Assembly (NCBI RefSeq): GCF_019977235.1
Contig: NZ_AP024646.1
Span: 4,960,001 to 5,024,000 of the forward strand
Length of the DNA stretch: 64,000 bases
Reading direction: 5' to 3'
Source: Arthrobacter sp. StoSoilB5
GTDB lineage: Bacteria; Actinomycetota; Actinomycetes; Actinomycetales; Micrococcaceae
Shown here piece by piece: positions 25,051-33,072 of this stretch. The notes beneath the pieces are model-generated. The model was given only the letters and a program-made list of their open reading frames with translations, had not been told where the DNA came from and searched no databases. The position numbers and the translations under genes are program-made. Numbering within the stretch: the first letter of the stretch is position 1; every line of letters begins with the position of its first letter.

Positions 25051-26118
25051 TTACGGCAGCCTCAGGATCTCCCCGAGGTCGTAATCAGCCGGCTCCTCCA
25101 GCTGGGAATAGGTGCAACTCTCCGGAGTCCGGTCCGGCCGCCACCGGCGAAACTGGGTGGTGTGCCGGAACCGCTCGCCCTCCATGTAGTCGTAGGCGAC
25201 CTCGATGACGAGCTCTGGCCGGAGGGGAACAAAGGAGAAGTCCTTGCCAGCGCTCCACCGGCTCTGTGCGCCAGGCATGCGGGAGCCAGTGGTTGCTGCA
25301 TCTCCTTGATCAGCCCACTGGCCCCAAGGATGTTCGCTGAACTCGGTCTGGTATGGCTCGAGTTCGGCCACCAGGCTTTCGCGCTTGGCCATGGGAAATG
25401 AAGCCACCACCCCGACGTGCTGCAGCTGGCCGGCGTCGTTATAGAGCCCGAGCAGCATCGACCCCACAACCTTTCCTGTCTTATGCCAGCGAAATCCAGC
25501 CACTACGCAGTCCGCGGTGCGTTCATGCTTGGTTTTGAACATGACCCGCTTATTCGGCTGGTATGTCCCGCCGAGCGGTTTGGAAAGTATGCCGTCCAGC
25601 CCAGCACCTTCCAGCTGCACGAACCACTCCTGCGCTTGGTCCAGTTCCGTCACCGCCGGCGTTACGTACACGGGCGCCTCAGCCTTGGCCAGGGCCTTCT
25701 CCAGGGCAGCGCGACGCTCGGAAAACGGCTTGTCCATGAGGTCCTCATCTCCTAGCGCCAGGGTGTCGAATCCAATGAAGGAGGACGGCGTCTTTTCAGC
25801 CAGCATCCGCACACGACTGTCGGCGGGGTGGATGCGCTGCTGAAGGCCTTCGAAGTCGAGCCTGTTGTCCGCTATGAGGACGATCTCGCCGTCGATGACG
25901 CACTTGTCCGGAAGGTTCTTCTTGAGGGCTTCCACCAGTTCCGGGAAATACCGTGTCATGGGGCGTTCGTTGCGGCTGCCCAGGATGATCTCGTCACCAT
26001 CTTTGAAAACAATGGTCCTGAACCCGTCCCACTTGGGCTCGTAATGCCCCACATCCGGAATGTTGGGCACGGACTTGGCGAGCATGGGCGAAACGGGCGG
26101 CATCACAGGCAGGTCCAT
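25051..26118 (-). CDS. ligC: ATP-dependent DNA ligase, LigC type
   Basis: The 355-residue enzyme has the ligase motif I with the adenylated lysine in PKWDGFR (Lys29), motif IIIa-like VIDGEIVL, and motif V-like RVMFKTKHERTADCVV, then an OB-fold C-terminal domain. LigC enzymes seal nicks in double-stranded DNA and in mycobacteria take part in repair with small primase-like partners; no such partner is visible here. The ATG at 26118 gives the usual N-terminus (MDLPVMPPVSPMLAK); an earlier start at 26205 would overlap the divergent gene. Divergent from the small membrane protein at 26166. Confidence 0.92.
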   Translation of the reverse strand: MDLPVMPPVSPMLAKSVPNIPDVGHYEPKWDGFRTIVFKDGDEIILGSRNERPMTRYFPELVEALKKNLPDKCVIDGEIVLIADNRLDFEGLQQRIHPADSRVRMLAEKTPSSFIGFDTLALGDEDLMDKPFSERRAALEKALAKAEAPVYVTPAVTELDQAQEWFVQLEGAGLDGILSKPLGGTYQPNKRVMFKTKHERTADCVVAGFRWHKTGKVVGSMLLGLYNDAGQLQHVGVVASFPMAKRESLVAELEPYQTEFSEHPWGQWADQGDAATTGSRMPGAQSRWSAGKDFSFVPLRPELVIEVAYDYMEGERFRHTTQFRRWRPDRTPESCTYSQLEEPADYDLGEILRLP

Positions 26119-26153
26119 AGGACTATGTCTACCGGCCAGTACATGCCGAAAGC

Positions 26154-26159
26154 TAGTCT
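26154..26159 (+). promoter_or_regulatory. Leaderless -10 hexamer TAGTCT
   Basis: TAGTCT ends exactly 6 nt before the ATG at 26166, with no Shine-Dalgarno sequence between. It belongs to the TANNCT-N6-start series in this window. Confidence 0.65.
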
Positions 26160-26165
26160 TGGGCG

Positions 26166-26399
26166 ATGGATATCTTGGCCGTTCTTGTGGCCGTACTGGC
26201 AGCACCTGCCCTCATTGCGGCCCTTTGGTTCTGGGTCTCGCGCCAGAACAGCAAGGGGAAAGTCCGGCGCGGCGCCACGGGTGGGATGCTGGGTGTGGCG
26301 GACGAAATTTTCCGACCCGAGACCCATTACGCACACCAAGTCCAAAGGATCCAGCACGAGCTGCCCGCCCCGGCTCCGGCCCCGGAGCCTAAGTCCTAA
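26166..26399 (+). CDS. Single-helix small membrane protein, unknown function
   Basis: A 77-residue protein with one N-terminal hydrophobic helix (about residues 4-22, ending in WFWVSR) and a soluble tail that ends in a proline/alanine run. The start is supported by the TAGTCT hexamer placed for leaderless transcription. The 48-bp gap to the divergent ligase gene leaves room only for back-to-back promoters. I do not recognise a family. Confidence 0.7.
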   Translation: MDILAVLVAVLAAPALIAALWFWVSRQNSKGKVRRGATGGMLGVADEIFRPETHYAHQVQRIQHELPAPAPAPEPKS

Positions 26400-26429
26400 C
26401 CGACCTTCGCTCTGGAAGACGTCCCGCCC

Positions 26430-26445
26430 GTTACATTAATGTGAC
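26430..26445. promoter_or_regulatory. Near-palindrome upstream of the c-di-AMP riboswitch
   Basis: GTTACATTAATGTGAC is a 16-bp palindrome with one mismatch. It can also be read as direct repeats GTTAC and GTGAC 11 bp apart, one helical turn. MtrA response regulators in actinobacteria bind GTNAC-type direct repeats near cell-wall hydrolase genes, so MtrA is one candidate. This is inference from pattern alone. Confidence 0.45.
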
Positions 26446-26499
26446 TTTAGTTTGCTGCTCATGTACCGTCGAAGAGCGACCCGTATCTCCGCTGGGCCG

Positions 26500-26675
26500 C
26501 TTCCGGGTTGACGCCGAGCTCTGCCGCAAACCGGAATCCGCCAGACTCGCGGCAGAGACGGGGGACCCAGAGTTCCCGGGCCTGATTCTCCATGGGCCCT
26601 TGGGGTGAAGCCGCCATGTGCGGCCGGACGGCCTCGTCCGAACCCGACAGCTAACCTCGCAGGCGTTGAGAGGCA
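26500..26675 (+). ncRNA. c-di-AMP riboswitch (ydaO/yuaA leader)
   Basis: The leader contains the hallmark conserved blocks of the ydaO/yuaA class in order: CCGGAATCCGCC, CGGCAGAGACGGGGGACCCA, CTTGGGGTGAAG, CCGAACCCGACAGCTAACCT and CGCAGGCG. These blocks define the two three-way junctions that bind two c-di-AMP molecules. The downstream coding start is at 26682, and the 3' edge with GAGAGG overlaps the likely ribosome binding site, so control of translation as well as transcription is possible. In actinobacteria this class usually precedes cell-wall hydrolases or resuscitation factors. The exact ends are approximate. Confidence 0.93.
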
Positions 26676-26681
26676 ACCACC

Positions 26682-27953
26682 ATGTCCCCAACCATGGATC
26701 AGCCGCGCCGCGCCCAAATAGCGCGCGAGCGTACCCAGCCAACCGGACGCCGTCGGGCCCAACCCAGCGGATCCTCCACCAGTGCGCCAGCAGCAGAAGC
26801 AGCGTCAACAAGCACGACGCCGGAACCCACCGCTGCTTCTAATCCCACCACCGCGGCACCCACTACGCGCGCGGCCGCTCGCGCCGCAGAGCGTGAGCGG
26901 GCAGCCCAGGCGGTCATCGCTCTTGCTGAAACAACGCCCGCGGACTCTGCTCCGTTGGAACCGGCAACGGCTGCGATTCCAACTGTTCAAGCTCCCGCAC
27001 CGATCGCCCCCGAACCGGCTTCCACTCCGGAGCCCACCACTGCCGCCATACCGACGGTGGATGCCGCTTCATCCACTCCGGAGCCCGCCACTGCCGCCAT
27101 ACCGACGGTGGCCGCTGCTTCACCGATGCCCTCTGCATCCCCGGCACAGGCGAAGAGCCCCGCCCAGCTGGCGGCAGCCGCCACCGCTGCGGCTGGCCTC
27201 GCAAGCCGGAAGGCCCTCCGCACGCGAGCAGCCCAGCCCTCGGCAGGCGGTGCCCCTACGTTCGGAGCTTCATCCTTGGGCGGGTCATCAGTGGGTGGAT
27301 CGTCCTTCAGCCACGAACCACACGCCGTCCTCACAAAGGCGGCCTCGGTCAAGACAATGGGCCAGCGCATGGCAGTCGTCGCCGGAGCTTTGGGCTTGGT
27401 ATTGACCGTTGGCACCGTGAGCCAGGCCTTCGAGCTTCCCTTCTTCGGGCAGGAAACACCGGCCCAGGAAGCCAGTGACGCAAAGACCGGTGGCGACAGC
27501 AGGCAGTCAACCTCGGCCACCCCCGCACCCAGCTCGTCCAACTCCACTGCTGCTTCGGCGGCCACCAGCGAGGCCGGACAGCCGGCAACTGTTGCAACGC
27601 AGTCGTCAGAAGAGGCACCCGCTCAGGGATCGCCGTCGTCCCTTCCGACTCCGCAAGTTTCACTCGCGGATCCTGTTTGGGTTCCTTCGGCAGTCCCGTC
27701 GGCTGTTGTTCCTGTGCCGGGCGTGACAACTCCTGTCCCAACCCAGCCAGCCCCGAGCCCGGTTCCGTCGGACACGGTTACCACCCCACCTGCCACGACG
27801 ACGCCGACCCCCACTGTCACTCCGGCGCCTACTCCAACACAGGCTCCGGCGCCAAAGCCAAAGCCGACCGGCAGTCCCAGCACCACGCCGTCCAATGGTT
27901 CAGCCCTGGACCTGGACGCCGTACTTGACGGCGCCACAGGGATTTTGAAGTGA
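26682..27953 (+). CDS. Ala/Pro/Thr-rich single-pass membrane protein under c-di-AMP riboswitch
   Basis: The 423-residue protein has a long low-complexity cytoplasmic part with a duplicated PEPTTAAIPTV / PEPATAAIPTV segment near residues 110-140. One membrane helix follows (MAVVAGALGLVLTVGTVSQA near residues 228-247), then a Ser/Thr/Pro-rich outer part typical of a cell-wall spanning linker, and a short end LDAVLDGATGILK. The N-terminal layout resembles actinobacterial NlpC/P60 or Rpf proteins controlled by the same riboswitch, but no hydrolase domain, catalytic Cys-His or transglycosylase motif is present. It may be a truncated descendant or a structural wall protein. Start at 26682; ATG 26694 is an alternative. 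Confidence 0.75.
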   Translation: MSPTMDQPRRAQIARERTQPTGRRRAQPSGSSTSAPAAEAASTSTTPEPTAASNPTTAAPTTRAAARAAERERAAQAVIALAETTPADSAPLEPATAAIPTVQAPAPIAPEPASTPEPTTAAIPTVDAASSTPEPATAAIPTVAAASPMPSASPAQAKSPAQLAAAATAAAGLASRKALRTRAAQPSAGGAPTFGASSLGGSSVGGSSFSHEPHAVLTKAASVKTMGQRMAVVAGALGLVLTVGTVSQAFELPFFGQETPAQEASDAKTGGDSRQSTSATPAPSSSNSTAASAATSEAGQPATVATQSSEEAPAQGSPSSLPTPQVSLADPVWVPSAVPSAVVPVPGVTTPVPTQPAPSPVPSDTVTTPPATTTPTPTVTPAPTPTQAPAPKPKPTGSPSTTPSNGSALDLDAVLDGATGILK

Positions 27954-28078
27954 GCACGCGACTTCCCAGGACCAGCACGCACGTCGGGTGGCACGGCCGG
28001 TACTGCAGCAGCAGCCGGACGGCCACGTTCCGCCGCCGGTTGGGCCGCTGGAGTTGCCAGCGGTTGCGGCGCGCCTAA
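27950..28078 (+). CDS. Possible 42-residue basic peptide overlapping the upstream stop
   Basis: A GTG at 27950 overlaps the stop of the previous gene as GTGA, a classical translational-coupling arrangement, and opens a 42-codon frame. The peptide is rich in arginine (about one quarter of residues) and has three cysteine-containing positions. It ends before a terminator at 28112. I know of no family. It may equally be chance in GC-rich DNA. Confidence 0.25.
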   Translation: MSTRLPRTSTHVGWHGRYCSSSRTATFRRRLGRWSCQRLRRA

Positions 28079-28111
28079 GGAATCAGGGCAACAAGAATCA
28101 CTGCAACAAGA

Positions 28112-28147
28112 GAGGCAGGCACCTACCCGGTGCCTGCTTCTTTCGTT
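28112..28147 (+). terminator. Rho-independent terminator after the riboswitch-controlled gene
   Basis: GCAGGCACC at 28115-28123 and GGTGCCTGC at 28129-28137 form a 9-bp stem with a TACCC loop, followed by TTCTTTCGTT. It ends the transcript that starts with the c-di-AMP riboswitch. The 28148-28232 stretch beyond it holds no gene that I can see. Confidence 0.85.
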
Positions 28148-28232
28148 CCGCGTGTCACTTGCATGTGACAAGAGTGCCAGAGGGGCGTCGACCCCGAGTG
28201 CGGCACTCGGCGACCCAGCCGCCCGGAACGCG

Positions 28233-29447
28233 CTAAATCCGGGGCCGAGAGGCCCACCTCCGGGCCTTCAGTGCGGCGTGCAACTCGAGCCGGATCGCGC
28301 CGCTCAACGGATCAGCTCCGATGAGTTGGCGGATCCGGCCGAGGCGGTTGTAGATGCTGCTCCTGTGGAGATGGAGTTTGGTGGCGACGTCCTGGACGGA
28401 GCCGTCGTTGTCATAGAGCAGTTCCAACACCGGCAGGAGTTCGCCGTTGCGGTCGTGGTCCTCCAGGGTCCGGTAGTGCACTGAGCCGGCATCGTCCCAA
28501 CCTCCGGGGGCCTGCAGACGGTCGAAGAGCTGGTAGACGCCCACGGCACGGCTGTCCACGAGTTCCCCCAGGGGCGCATCGACGGCTGCCGCCTGTGCAG
28601 CAACTTTCGATTGCCGGTACGCGCCAGCCAATTGGCGGATGACCTGAAACGGCTCACTGATGCCCAGGATCACCCGGTCCACCGCGCGGCCCGCCCGCTT
28701 GGCCAGCTCCAATTGATAGTGCACCAGAACTTGGGCGTGATCCGCCCGGCCAGTGGATTCCCGGAACAGGACGACGGAATGTGTCTCCGTCCCGGCACTG
28801 AACAACGCAGCGTTCACACCAATGGTGGACTGCAGCGCTGCTGTTCTGTGCGTTAGCGTTGCCGCTATGGGGTCGACGTCGGTTCCGCCGCCATCCGCGT
28901 CCAGGATGGTTACCAGTTGCCATGGGCCCCGGCCTTGGATCTCCTTCCAACCAGCCACCGCTGCCACTGCGTTCGATTCGCCACTGCATGCAGCCAGGAA
29001 TTCCTGCTCCCGCCGCCGCCTGAACTCCGATTCCGCGGTGTTTGAGTCGAGCAACAAGCCCGCCAACAGGTCCAGTTCGTCACGCACGCCGGGCAGCTCG
29101 GCGAGTATCGCCGTCGCGGTCTGCTCCTCAAGATCCTGCTGCACCCACAAGTAGCCCACCCGGAAACCGCGCACCAGCAGCGGGACGCAAACGCGGCCCA
29201 GCATGCCCAGTTCGTCGTTCGCGGGGACAACCACCGGGCGCACCGCCGTCGCGATGCCGTGCGAGAGCTGCCAGGCACTGACATCGCTGGGCACGCGTTT
29301 GCTGAGGAGGAAGTTCACGCGGACGCGGTCGGCGTGCGACTGGTTGGAACTGTAGGCGAGGAGGACGCCGTCGAGGTCCTCCAGGGACAGCCCCCTCCCA
29401 AGCTTGAGCGCCACGCGTTCAACGATTTGCTCCACGTCCTGCTGCAT
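28233..29447 (-). CDS. PucR/CdaR-type regulator, AdeR-like
   Basis: The 404-residue protein has a C-terminal PucR helix-turn-helix (DVATKLHLHRSSIYNRLGRI near residues 361-380) and upstream GGDEF-like and GAF-like regions usual for this family. It is divergent from ald. In Bacillus subtilis the PucR-type protein AdeR activates ald, so an activator of alanine dehydrogenase is the best guess. Two inverted repeats lie in the shared promoter region. The effector is unknown. Confidence 0.87.
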   Translation of the reverse strand: MQQDVEQIVERVALKLGRGLSLEDLDGVLLAYSSNQSHADRVRVNFLLSKRVPSDVSAWQLSHGIATAVRPVVVPANDELGMLGRVCVPLLVRGFRVGYLWVQQDLEEQTATAILAELPGVRDELDLLAGLLLDSNTAESEFRRRREQEFLAACSGESNAVAAVAGWKEIQGRGPWQLVTILDADGGGTDVDPIAATLTHRTAALQSTIGVNAALFSAGTETHSVVLFRESTGRADHAQVLVHYQLELAKRAGRAVDRVILGISEPFQVIRQLAGAYRQSKVAAQAAAVDAPLGELVDSRAVGVYQLFDRLQAPGGWDDAGSVHYRTLEDHDRNGELLPVLELLYDNDGSVQDVATKLHLHRSSIYNRLGRIRQLIGADPLSGAIRLELHAALKARRWASRPRI

Positions 29448-29465
29448 CCAGAAAGCGTACCAACA

Positions 29466-29505
29466 TCAGGCGACACCTGACGCTACAGCACTCGACAAAT
29501 GTCGA
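29466..29505. promoter_or_regulatory. Two inverted repeats between PucR-type gene and ald
   Basis: TCAGG and CCTGA separated by CGACA occupy 29466-29480. TCGACA and TGTCGA separated by AA occupy 29492-29505. Both lie just upstream of the regulator gene and about 150-190 bp upstream of ald, a fitting place for regulator binding. Which protein binds is inference. Confidence 0.45.
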
Positions 29506-29654
29506 TCATTGCGGCAGAAATTCCTTGAATTTCCGGGGTTCCCATTCAAGCGCGCTCCAGGATCCATGTCGCCTGCCTCACAGCCGGATTTATTCTGGAA
29601 CCACAGCCCGCAGCAAATATTCGGCCGAAAAGCCGCTAACGATGGAGCCAGCAA

Positions 29655-30773
29655 ATGATCATCGGCGTCCCCAAAGAAATCAAGAACAACGAGTTCCGCG
29701 TTGCCATCACGGCCGCGGGAGTACACGAGTTCCGCACCCACGGACACACCGTTCTGGTTGAGCGCGGCGCAGGCCTCGGCTCGGGCATCACGGATGAGGA
29801 ATACTCGATCGGGGGCGCAGAAATCGTTGCAGACGCGGACGACGTCTGGGGCCGGGCCGACATGGTCATGAAGGTCAAGGAACCCATCAAGGCCGAATAC
29901 CACCGCTTCCGCAAGGGCCTGATCCTCTTCACCTACCTGCACCTCGCCGCAGAGCCCGAACTCACCGCCGAGCTCATCAACTCCGGCGTCACGGCAATCG
30001 CCTACGAAACGGTCCAGGAAGGCCGCACCCTTCCGCTGCTCGCCCCGATGTCCGAGGTGGCAGGCCGCCTGTCCGTGGTGGTCGGTGCTTCATCGCTCAT
30101 GGCTCCAGCCGGCGGCAAGGGAATCCTCCTGGGCGGCGTACCGGGCGTCCGCCCGGCCAAGGTTGTTGTCCTCGGTGCCGGTGTTGCCGGAACCAACGCC
30201 GCCGCCATGGCGCTGGGCCTCGGTGCTGATGTCACCATCATGGACATCAACATCAACCGGCTGCGCGAATTGGATGCCCTTTACCAGGGCCGCCTGAAGA
30301 CCGTCGCCTCCAACGCCTACGAGATCGAGAAGTCAGTAGTCGACGCAGATCTCGTGATCGGCTCCGTCCTGATCCCGGGGGCCAAGGCTCCCAAGCTGGT
30401 CACCAACGAACTCGTGTCCCGGATGAAGCCGGGCTCGGTGCTGGTGGACATCGCCGTGGACCAGGGCGGTTGCTTCGAGGACACGCACCCCACCACCCAC
30501 CAGGAACCGACGTACAAGGTCCACAACTCGATCTTCTACTGCGTTGCCAACATGCCTGGCGCTGTTCCGAACACCTCCACGTACGCACTGACCAACGTCA
30601 CGCTGCGCTACGCCGTGGCACTGGCCAACCTGGGCGTCAAGGCCGCATTCGACCGCGACCCCGCCCTGGCCGCCGGCCTCAACATCGCTGCAGGCCACGT
30701 GGCACACCACTCGGTTTCGGAGGCGCACAACCTGCCCCTCGTCGCCGACTGGCACAGCCTGGTCACCGCCTAA
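29655..30773 (+). CDS. ald: Alanine dehydrogenase
   Basis: Ald catalyses reversible NAD-dependent deamination of L-alanine to pyruvate and ammonia. The 372 residues match the family length. The N-terminus [18 protein letters not shown] is characteristic, and the Rossmann motif is [14 protein letters not shown] near residues 172-185. The catalytic-site region includes [15 protein letters not shown] and TVDQGG-type sequence (VDIAVDQGG). A GGAG sequence precedes the ATG. The original terminator hairpin after the gene is split by an IS481 insertion. Confidence 0.97.
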   Translation: MIIGVPKEIKNNEFRVAITAAGVHEFRTHGHTVLVERGAGLGSGITDEEYSIGGAEIVADADDVWGRADMVMKVKEPIKAEYHRFRKGLILFTYLHLAAEPELTAELINSGVTAIAYETVQEGRTLPLLAPMSEVAGRLSVVVGASSLMAPAGGKGILLGGVPGVRPAKVVVLGAGVAGTNAAAMALGLGADVTIMDININRLRELDALYQGRLKTVASNAYEIEKSVVDADLVIGSVLIPGAKAPKLVTNELVSRMKPGSVLVDIAVDQGGCFEDTHPTTHQEPTYKVHNSIFYCVANMPGAVPNTSTYALTNVTLRYAVALANLGVKAAFDRDPALAAGLNIAAGHVAHHSVSEAHNLPLVADWHSLVTA

Positions 30774-30804
30774 CCCAGGAAGAGCGGCGCAAGACCCCGC
30801 CGAG

Positions 30805-30831
30805 ATGACAGTTGATCCCAATGTTCTACGT
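30805..30831. terminator. Left half of a terminator hairpin split by IS481
   Basis: ATGACA, G, then TTGATCCCAATGTTC form the left arm of a long hairpin whose right arm is at 32227-32248. Rejoining the flanks minus one copy of the 15-bp duplication gives a stem of 22 bp with one mismatch and a TACGT loop, placed between convergent ald and the anti-sigma-like gene. After insertion this arm has lost its partner next to ald. Confidence 0.75.
30817..30831 (+). repeat. IS481 target site duplication, left copy
   Basis: CCCAATGTTCTACGT is repeated exactly at 32212-32226 on the other side of the element. A 15-bp duplication is at the upper end of what IS481 family elements produce. Confidence 0.85.
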
Positions 30832-32211
30832 TGTCATGTCTCAGGACATTGAGGACACTTCGAGTCTCAGGACTTCGTGGACACTGTATGTCTCATGACG
30901 TCGTGGACACTTGGTTCGCCATGAAGCCGCGGGGTTTGTTGTTGCCTATGTATTTGGTTCCTCTTGGCGGGCGCGGATGGGAAATGATTTCGGTTCCGTG
31001 CCCGTCGAAGAACATGATGCGTTGTGCGTCGTAGAGGATGTGGATTGTTTCTCCGGCGCGGTCTCTGCCTACTTGGAAGTGCGTGCCCACGACCGTGACG
31101 ACGCCCAGGCGGCTGACGGTTCTTCGTACGGTTCGCCGGATCTGGGTTTTGATCTCAGAGATCACGGGGACCGAGGGGGCGGGCACTTTCTCGGTGGCTT
31201 CCCAAGCCTGTTGGGGAGTCATTCGGGCCGGCAGTGCCTGATGTTCACGCTCGGTGTTGTAGTAGTGGTCGAAGGTGTCGACCTGGGCTTGAAGATCCTT
31301 GATCGTTGAAGCCGGTTTTTGCTTGTGCAGAAACCGGTGCAGTGTGCGGTGGAATCGTTCGTTCTTGCCCTGGGTGGTGGGCTTGTAGGGCTTGCCCGTG
31401 ATCGGTTCGACTCCGAGAGATCTCAGGTAGTCCACCAATGCCCCGCTTCGTCCCCTGCGTGTGGGGTTCAGGGCCATGCCGTTGTCGGAGAGAAACTTCC
31501 GGGGAACCCCGTGTTTACTGATGGCATGTTTGACCACCCGCAGGGCCGCTTCGCTCGTTTCTCCGGCCGCAACCAGTGACGCCAAGGCCAAGCGTGAATG
31601 ATCATCAATGAGCTGGAAAATCACAACCTTCCGCCCGTTTTCCAGCTGCCATTCCGTGGCGTCGATCTGCCAGCAACAGTTCGGTGCGGGATATACGAAC
31701 CGGCGGTAAGCGCTTCGAGGCTTCTTCCGCGGCTCCGGAACCACCATGCCGGCCTTGGTAAAGAGCCGGGCAAGCGTTGCCCGGGACGGCGGTTCCACAC
31801 CGTCCCGGCGCATCCTTGCCTGAACGCTCAAAGGCCCATGGTCATGGCCTTGGGCCTCCAACGCTTCCCTCACATGCAAAGCCAACGCGGTGACCCCTGC
31901 GGGAGTAGCGTTAGGGCTGGTACGTGGCTTGGTCGAACGCATAGCCATCGCTTGTGCCGGCCCACCCGACACCGCAGCGGCCCTGACCTTATAGAACCAA
32001 GACCGTGAGACGTTGTGCTCGCGGCAGAAGGCTGCCACGGCACCTCGAGGACTCTCCTCAGGCCACGAGGCGACAAGATACCGGACCTTCATATCGGGTT
32101 TGAGTTCGCTCATGGAACGAGCAAAACCCGCACAAGTGCCCACGATGTCCCGAGACACACTGTCCACGATGTCCTGAGACAGAAGTGTCCATTAAGTCAT
32201 GAGACTCCACA
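30832..32211 (-). mobile_element. IS481 family insertion sequence, 1380 bp
   Basis: The element is bounded by exact 15-bp direct repeats and begins with TGT at both ends when the right end is read on the opposite strand. The ends share the pattern TGTnnnGTCTCAnGAC and then GGACACTT. Each end carries three iterated GTCTCA-GAC units about 25 bp apart (30838, 30864, 30890 on the left; 32147, 32171, 32196 inverted on the right), probably transposase-binding sites. One transposase gene fills the interior. The exact duplication suggests a recent insertion. Confidence 0.9.
30893..32113 (-). CDS. IS481 family transposase
   Basis: The 406-residue protein has an N-terminal helix-turn-helix (GAVAAFCREHNVSRSWFYKV) and an integrase-like DDE core: the first aspartate in QIDATEWQ, the second in FLSDNGMALN and the glutamate in GKNERFHRTLHRF. 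This layout and the TGT-ended element are typical of IS481. The ATG at 32113 was chosen; an earlier ATG at 32167 would put the start inside the terminal iterated repeats. The frame is intact, so the element may be active. Confidence 0.92.
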   Translation of the reverse strand: MSELKPDMKVRYLVASWPEESPRGAVAAFCREHNVSRSWFYKVRAAAVSGGPAQAMAMRSTKPRTSPNATPAGVTALALHVREALEAQGHDHGPLSVQARMRRDGVEPPSRATLARLFTKAGMVVPEPRKKPRSAYRRFVYPAPNCCWQIDATEWQLENGRKVVIFQLIDDHSRLALASLVAAGETSEAALRVVKHAISKHGVPRKFLSDNGMALNPTRRGRSGALVDYLRSLGVEPITGKPYKPTTQGKNERFHRTLHRFLHKQKPASTIKDLQAQVDTFDHYYNTEREHQALPARMTPQQAWEATEKVPAPSVPVISEIKTQIRRTVRRTVSRLGVVTVVGTHFQVGRDRAGETIHILYDAQRIMFFDGHGTEIISHPRPPRGTKYIGNNKPRGFMANQVSTTS

Positions 32212-32248
32212 CCCAATGTTCTACGTGAACATTGGGATCAATTGTCAT
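32212..32248. terminator. Right part of the split hairpin, still able to fold
   Basis: This segment starts with the second copy of the 15-bp target duplication and continues into the right arm AACATTGGGATCAA. Because the duplication restores part of the left arm, CCCAATGTTC can still pair with GAACATTGGG around TACGT. The minus-strand anti-sigma-like gene ends at 32245, inside the structure, so it keeps a shortened hairpin. Confidence 0.7.
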
Positions 32249-33072
32249 TTCGCGGGGTTGTTTGGGACCTCGGGGATCAGGTGCGTAGGAACGGGCACCG
32301 GAACGTCCGACGGTCCCACGGTGGGCGCCTCGATGCCCGGCGGGGTGATGGGTGTCGTTGGCGTCGGGACGTTGATGTTGCCCGGCTGACCGTTCCCGGG
32401 GAGCTTGGGTGCTTGGGGCGTTCCACCGTTGGGAACCTTGGACGAGCCGGAGTGCCCTGACGCGCCGTTGGTGCCGCCTTGTGGCTCCTGGCTTGGGTTG
32501 GCGCCATTTCCCGATGTGGCGTTGCCGGCTGGGTTGCGGCCGGAAGGGTACGGGGTCGCCGGAGTCACATTACGGCCACGCTGCTGGTCCGAGGGGGAGC
32601 CAGGATTCGGCCGCGTTCCATTGCCTGATCCCGGCGTAAGCTGCGAAACTACCGAGCCGATTGTGGAGCCCAGGTGTTGGAAAGCTCCCGGGATGCCGCC
32701 CTCGGAAGCGGCCGCAGCCGTAGCGCCGCCCGCCAATGACACAGCCACGGCGAATCCCGCGATGGCAGCGCGGCGCTTACGACGACGGCGGCCCGCGAGT
32801 TCATCAGTGGACGTTGGGTAGCCGGGGGTTGAGTCGCTTCCGCTGCTGACAACGGCGGCGCTGACAACCGGGTCGCTGACCATCAACGCCCGGACGGCGG
32901 CAGAGGGCGGCGGAGCTGTGCTGGCGAGGGATCGAAGCTCGAGAAGTTCGGCACGGATGTCGCGGGCGTCGTCGAGTCCGGCGTCGGCCAACAGGCGGTC
33001 AATGGCCTGCTCGCCAGCGCTCTCGCCGACGTGACCGCCTGGTCGTCCCGGCGGGGTGATGTGTTCACTCAT
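32245..33072 (-). CDS. Anti-sigma-like single-pass membrane protein
   Basis: The 275-residue protein has a helical cytoplasmic N-terminus, an arginine-rich stop (RRRRKRR near residues 95-101), one hydrophobic helix (AAIAGFAVAVSLAGGATAAAA) and an outer region rich in Pro, Gly and Asn. Its start overlaps the stop of the ECF sigma gene as ATGA. That coupling and topology are typical of anti-sigma factors, but I do not see a zinc-binding HxxxCxxC motif. It probably holds the sigma factor at the membrane; this is inference. Confidence 0.72.
   Translation of the reverse strand: MSEHITPPGRPGGHVGESAGEQAIDRLLADAGLDDARDIRAELLELRSLASTAPPPSAAVRALMVSDPVVSAAVVSSGSDSTPGYPTSTDELAGRRRRKRRAAIAGFAVAVSLAGGATAAAASEGGIPGAFQHLGSTIGSVVSQLTPGSGNGTRPNPGSPSDQQRGRNVTPATPYPSGRNPAGNATSGNGANPSQEPQGGTNGASGHSGSSKVPNGGTPQAPKLPGNGQPGNINVPTPTTPITPPGIEAPTVGPSDVPVPVPTHLIPEVPNNPAK

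Noticed and set aside
26431..26811. Minus-strand frames across the riboswitch region
   Set aside because: They overlap the conserved blocks of the c-di-AMP riboswitch and the start of the plus-strand gene and have no similarity to a known family.
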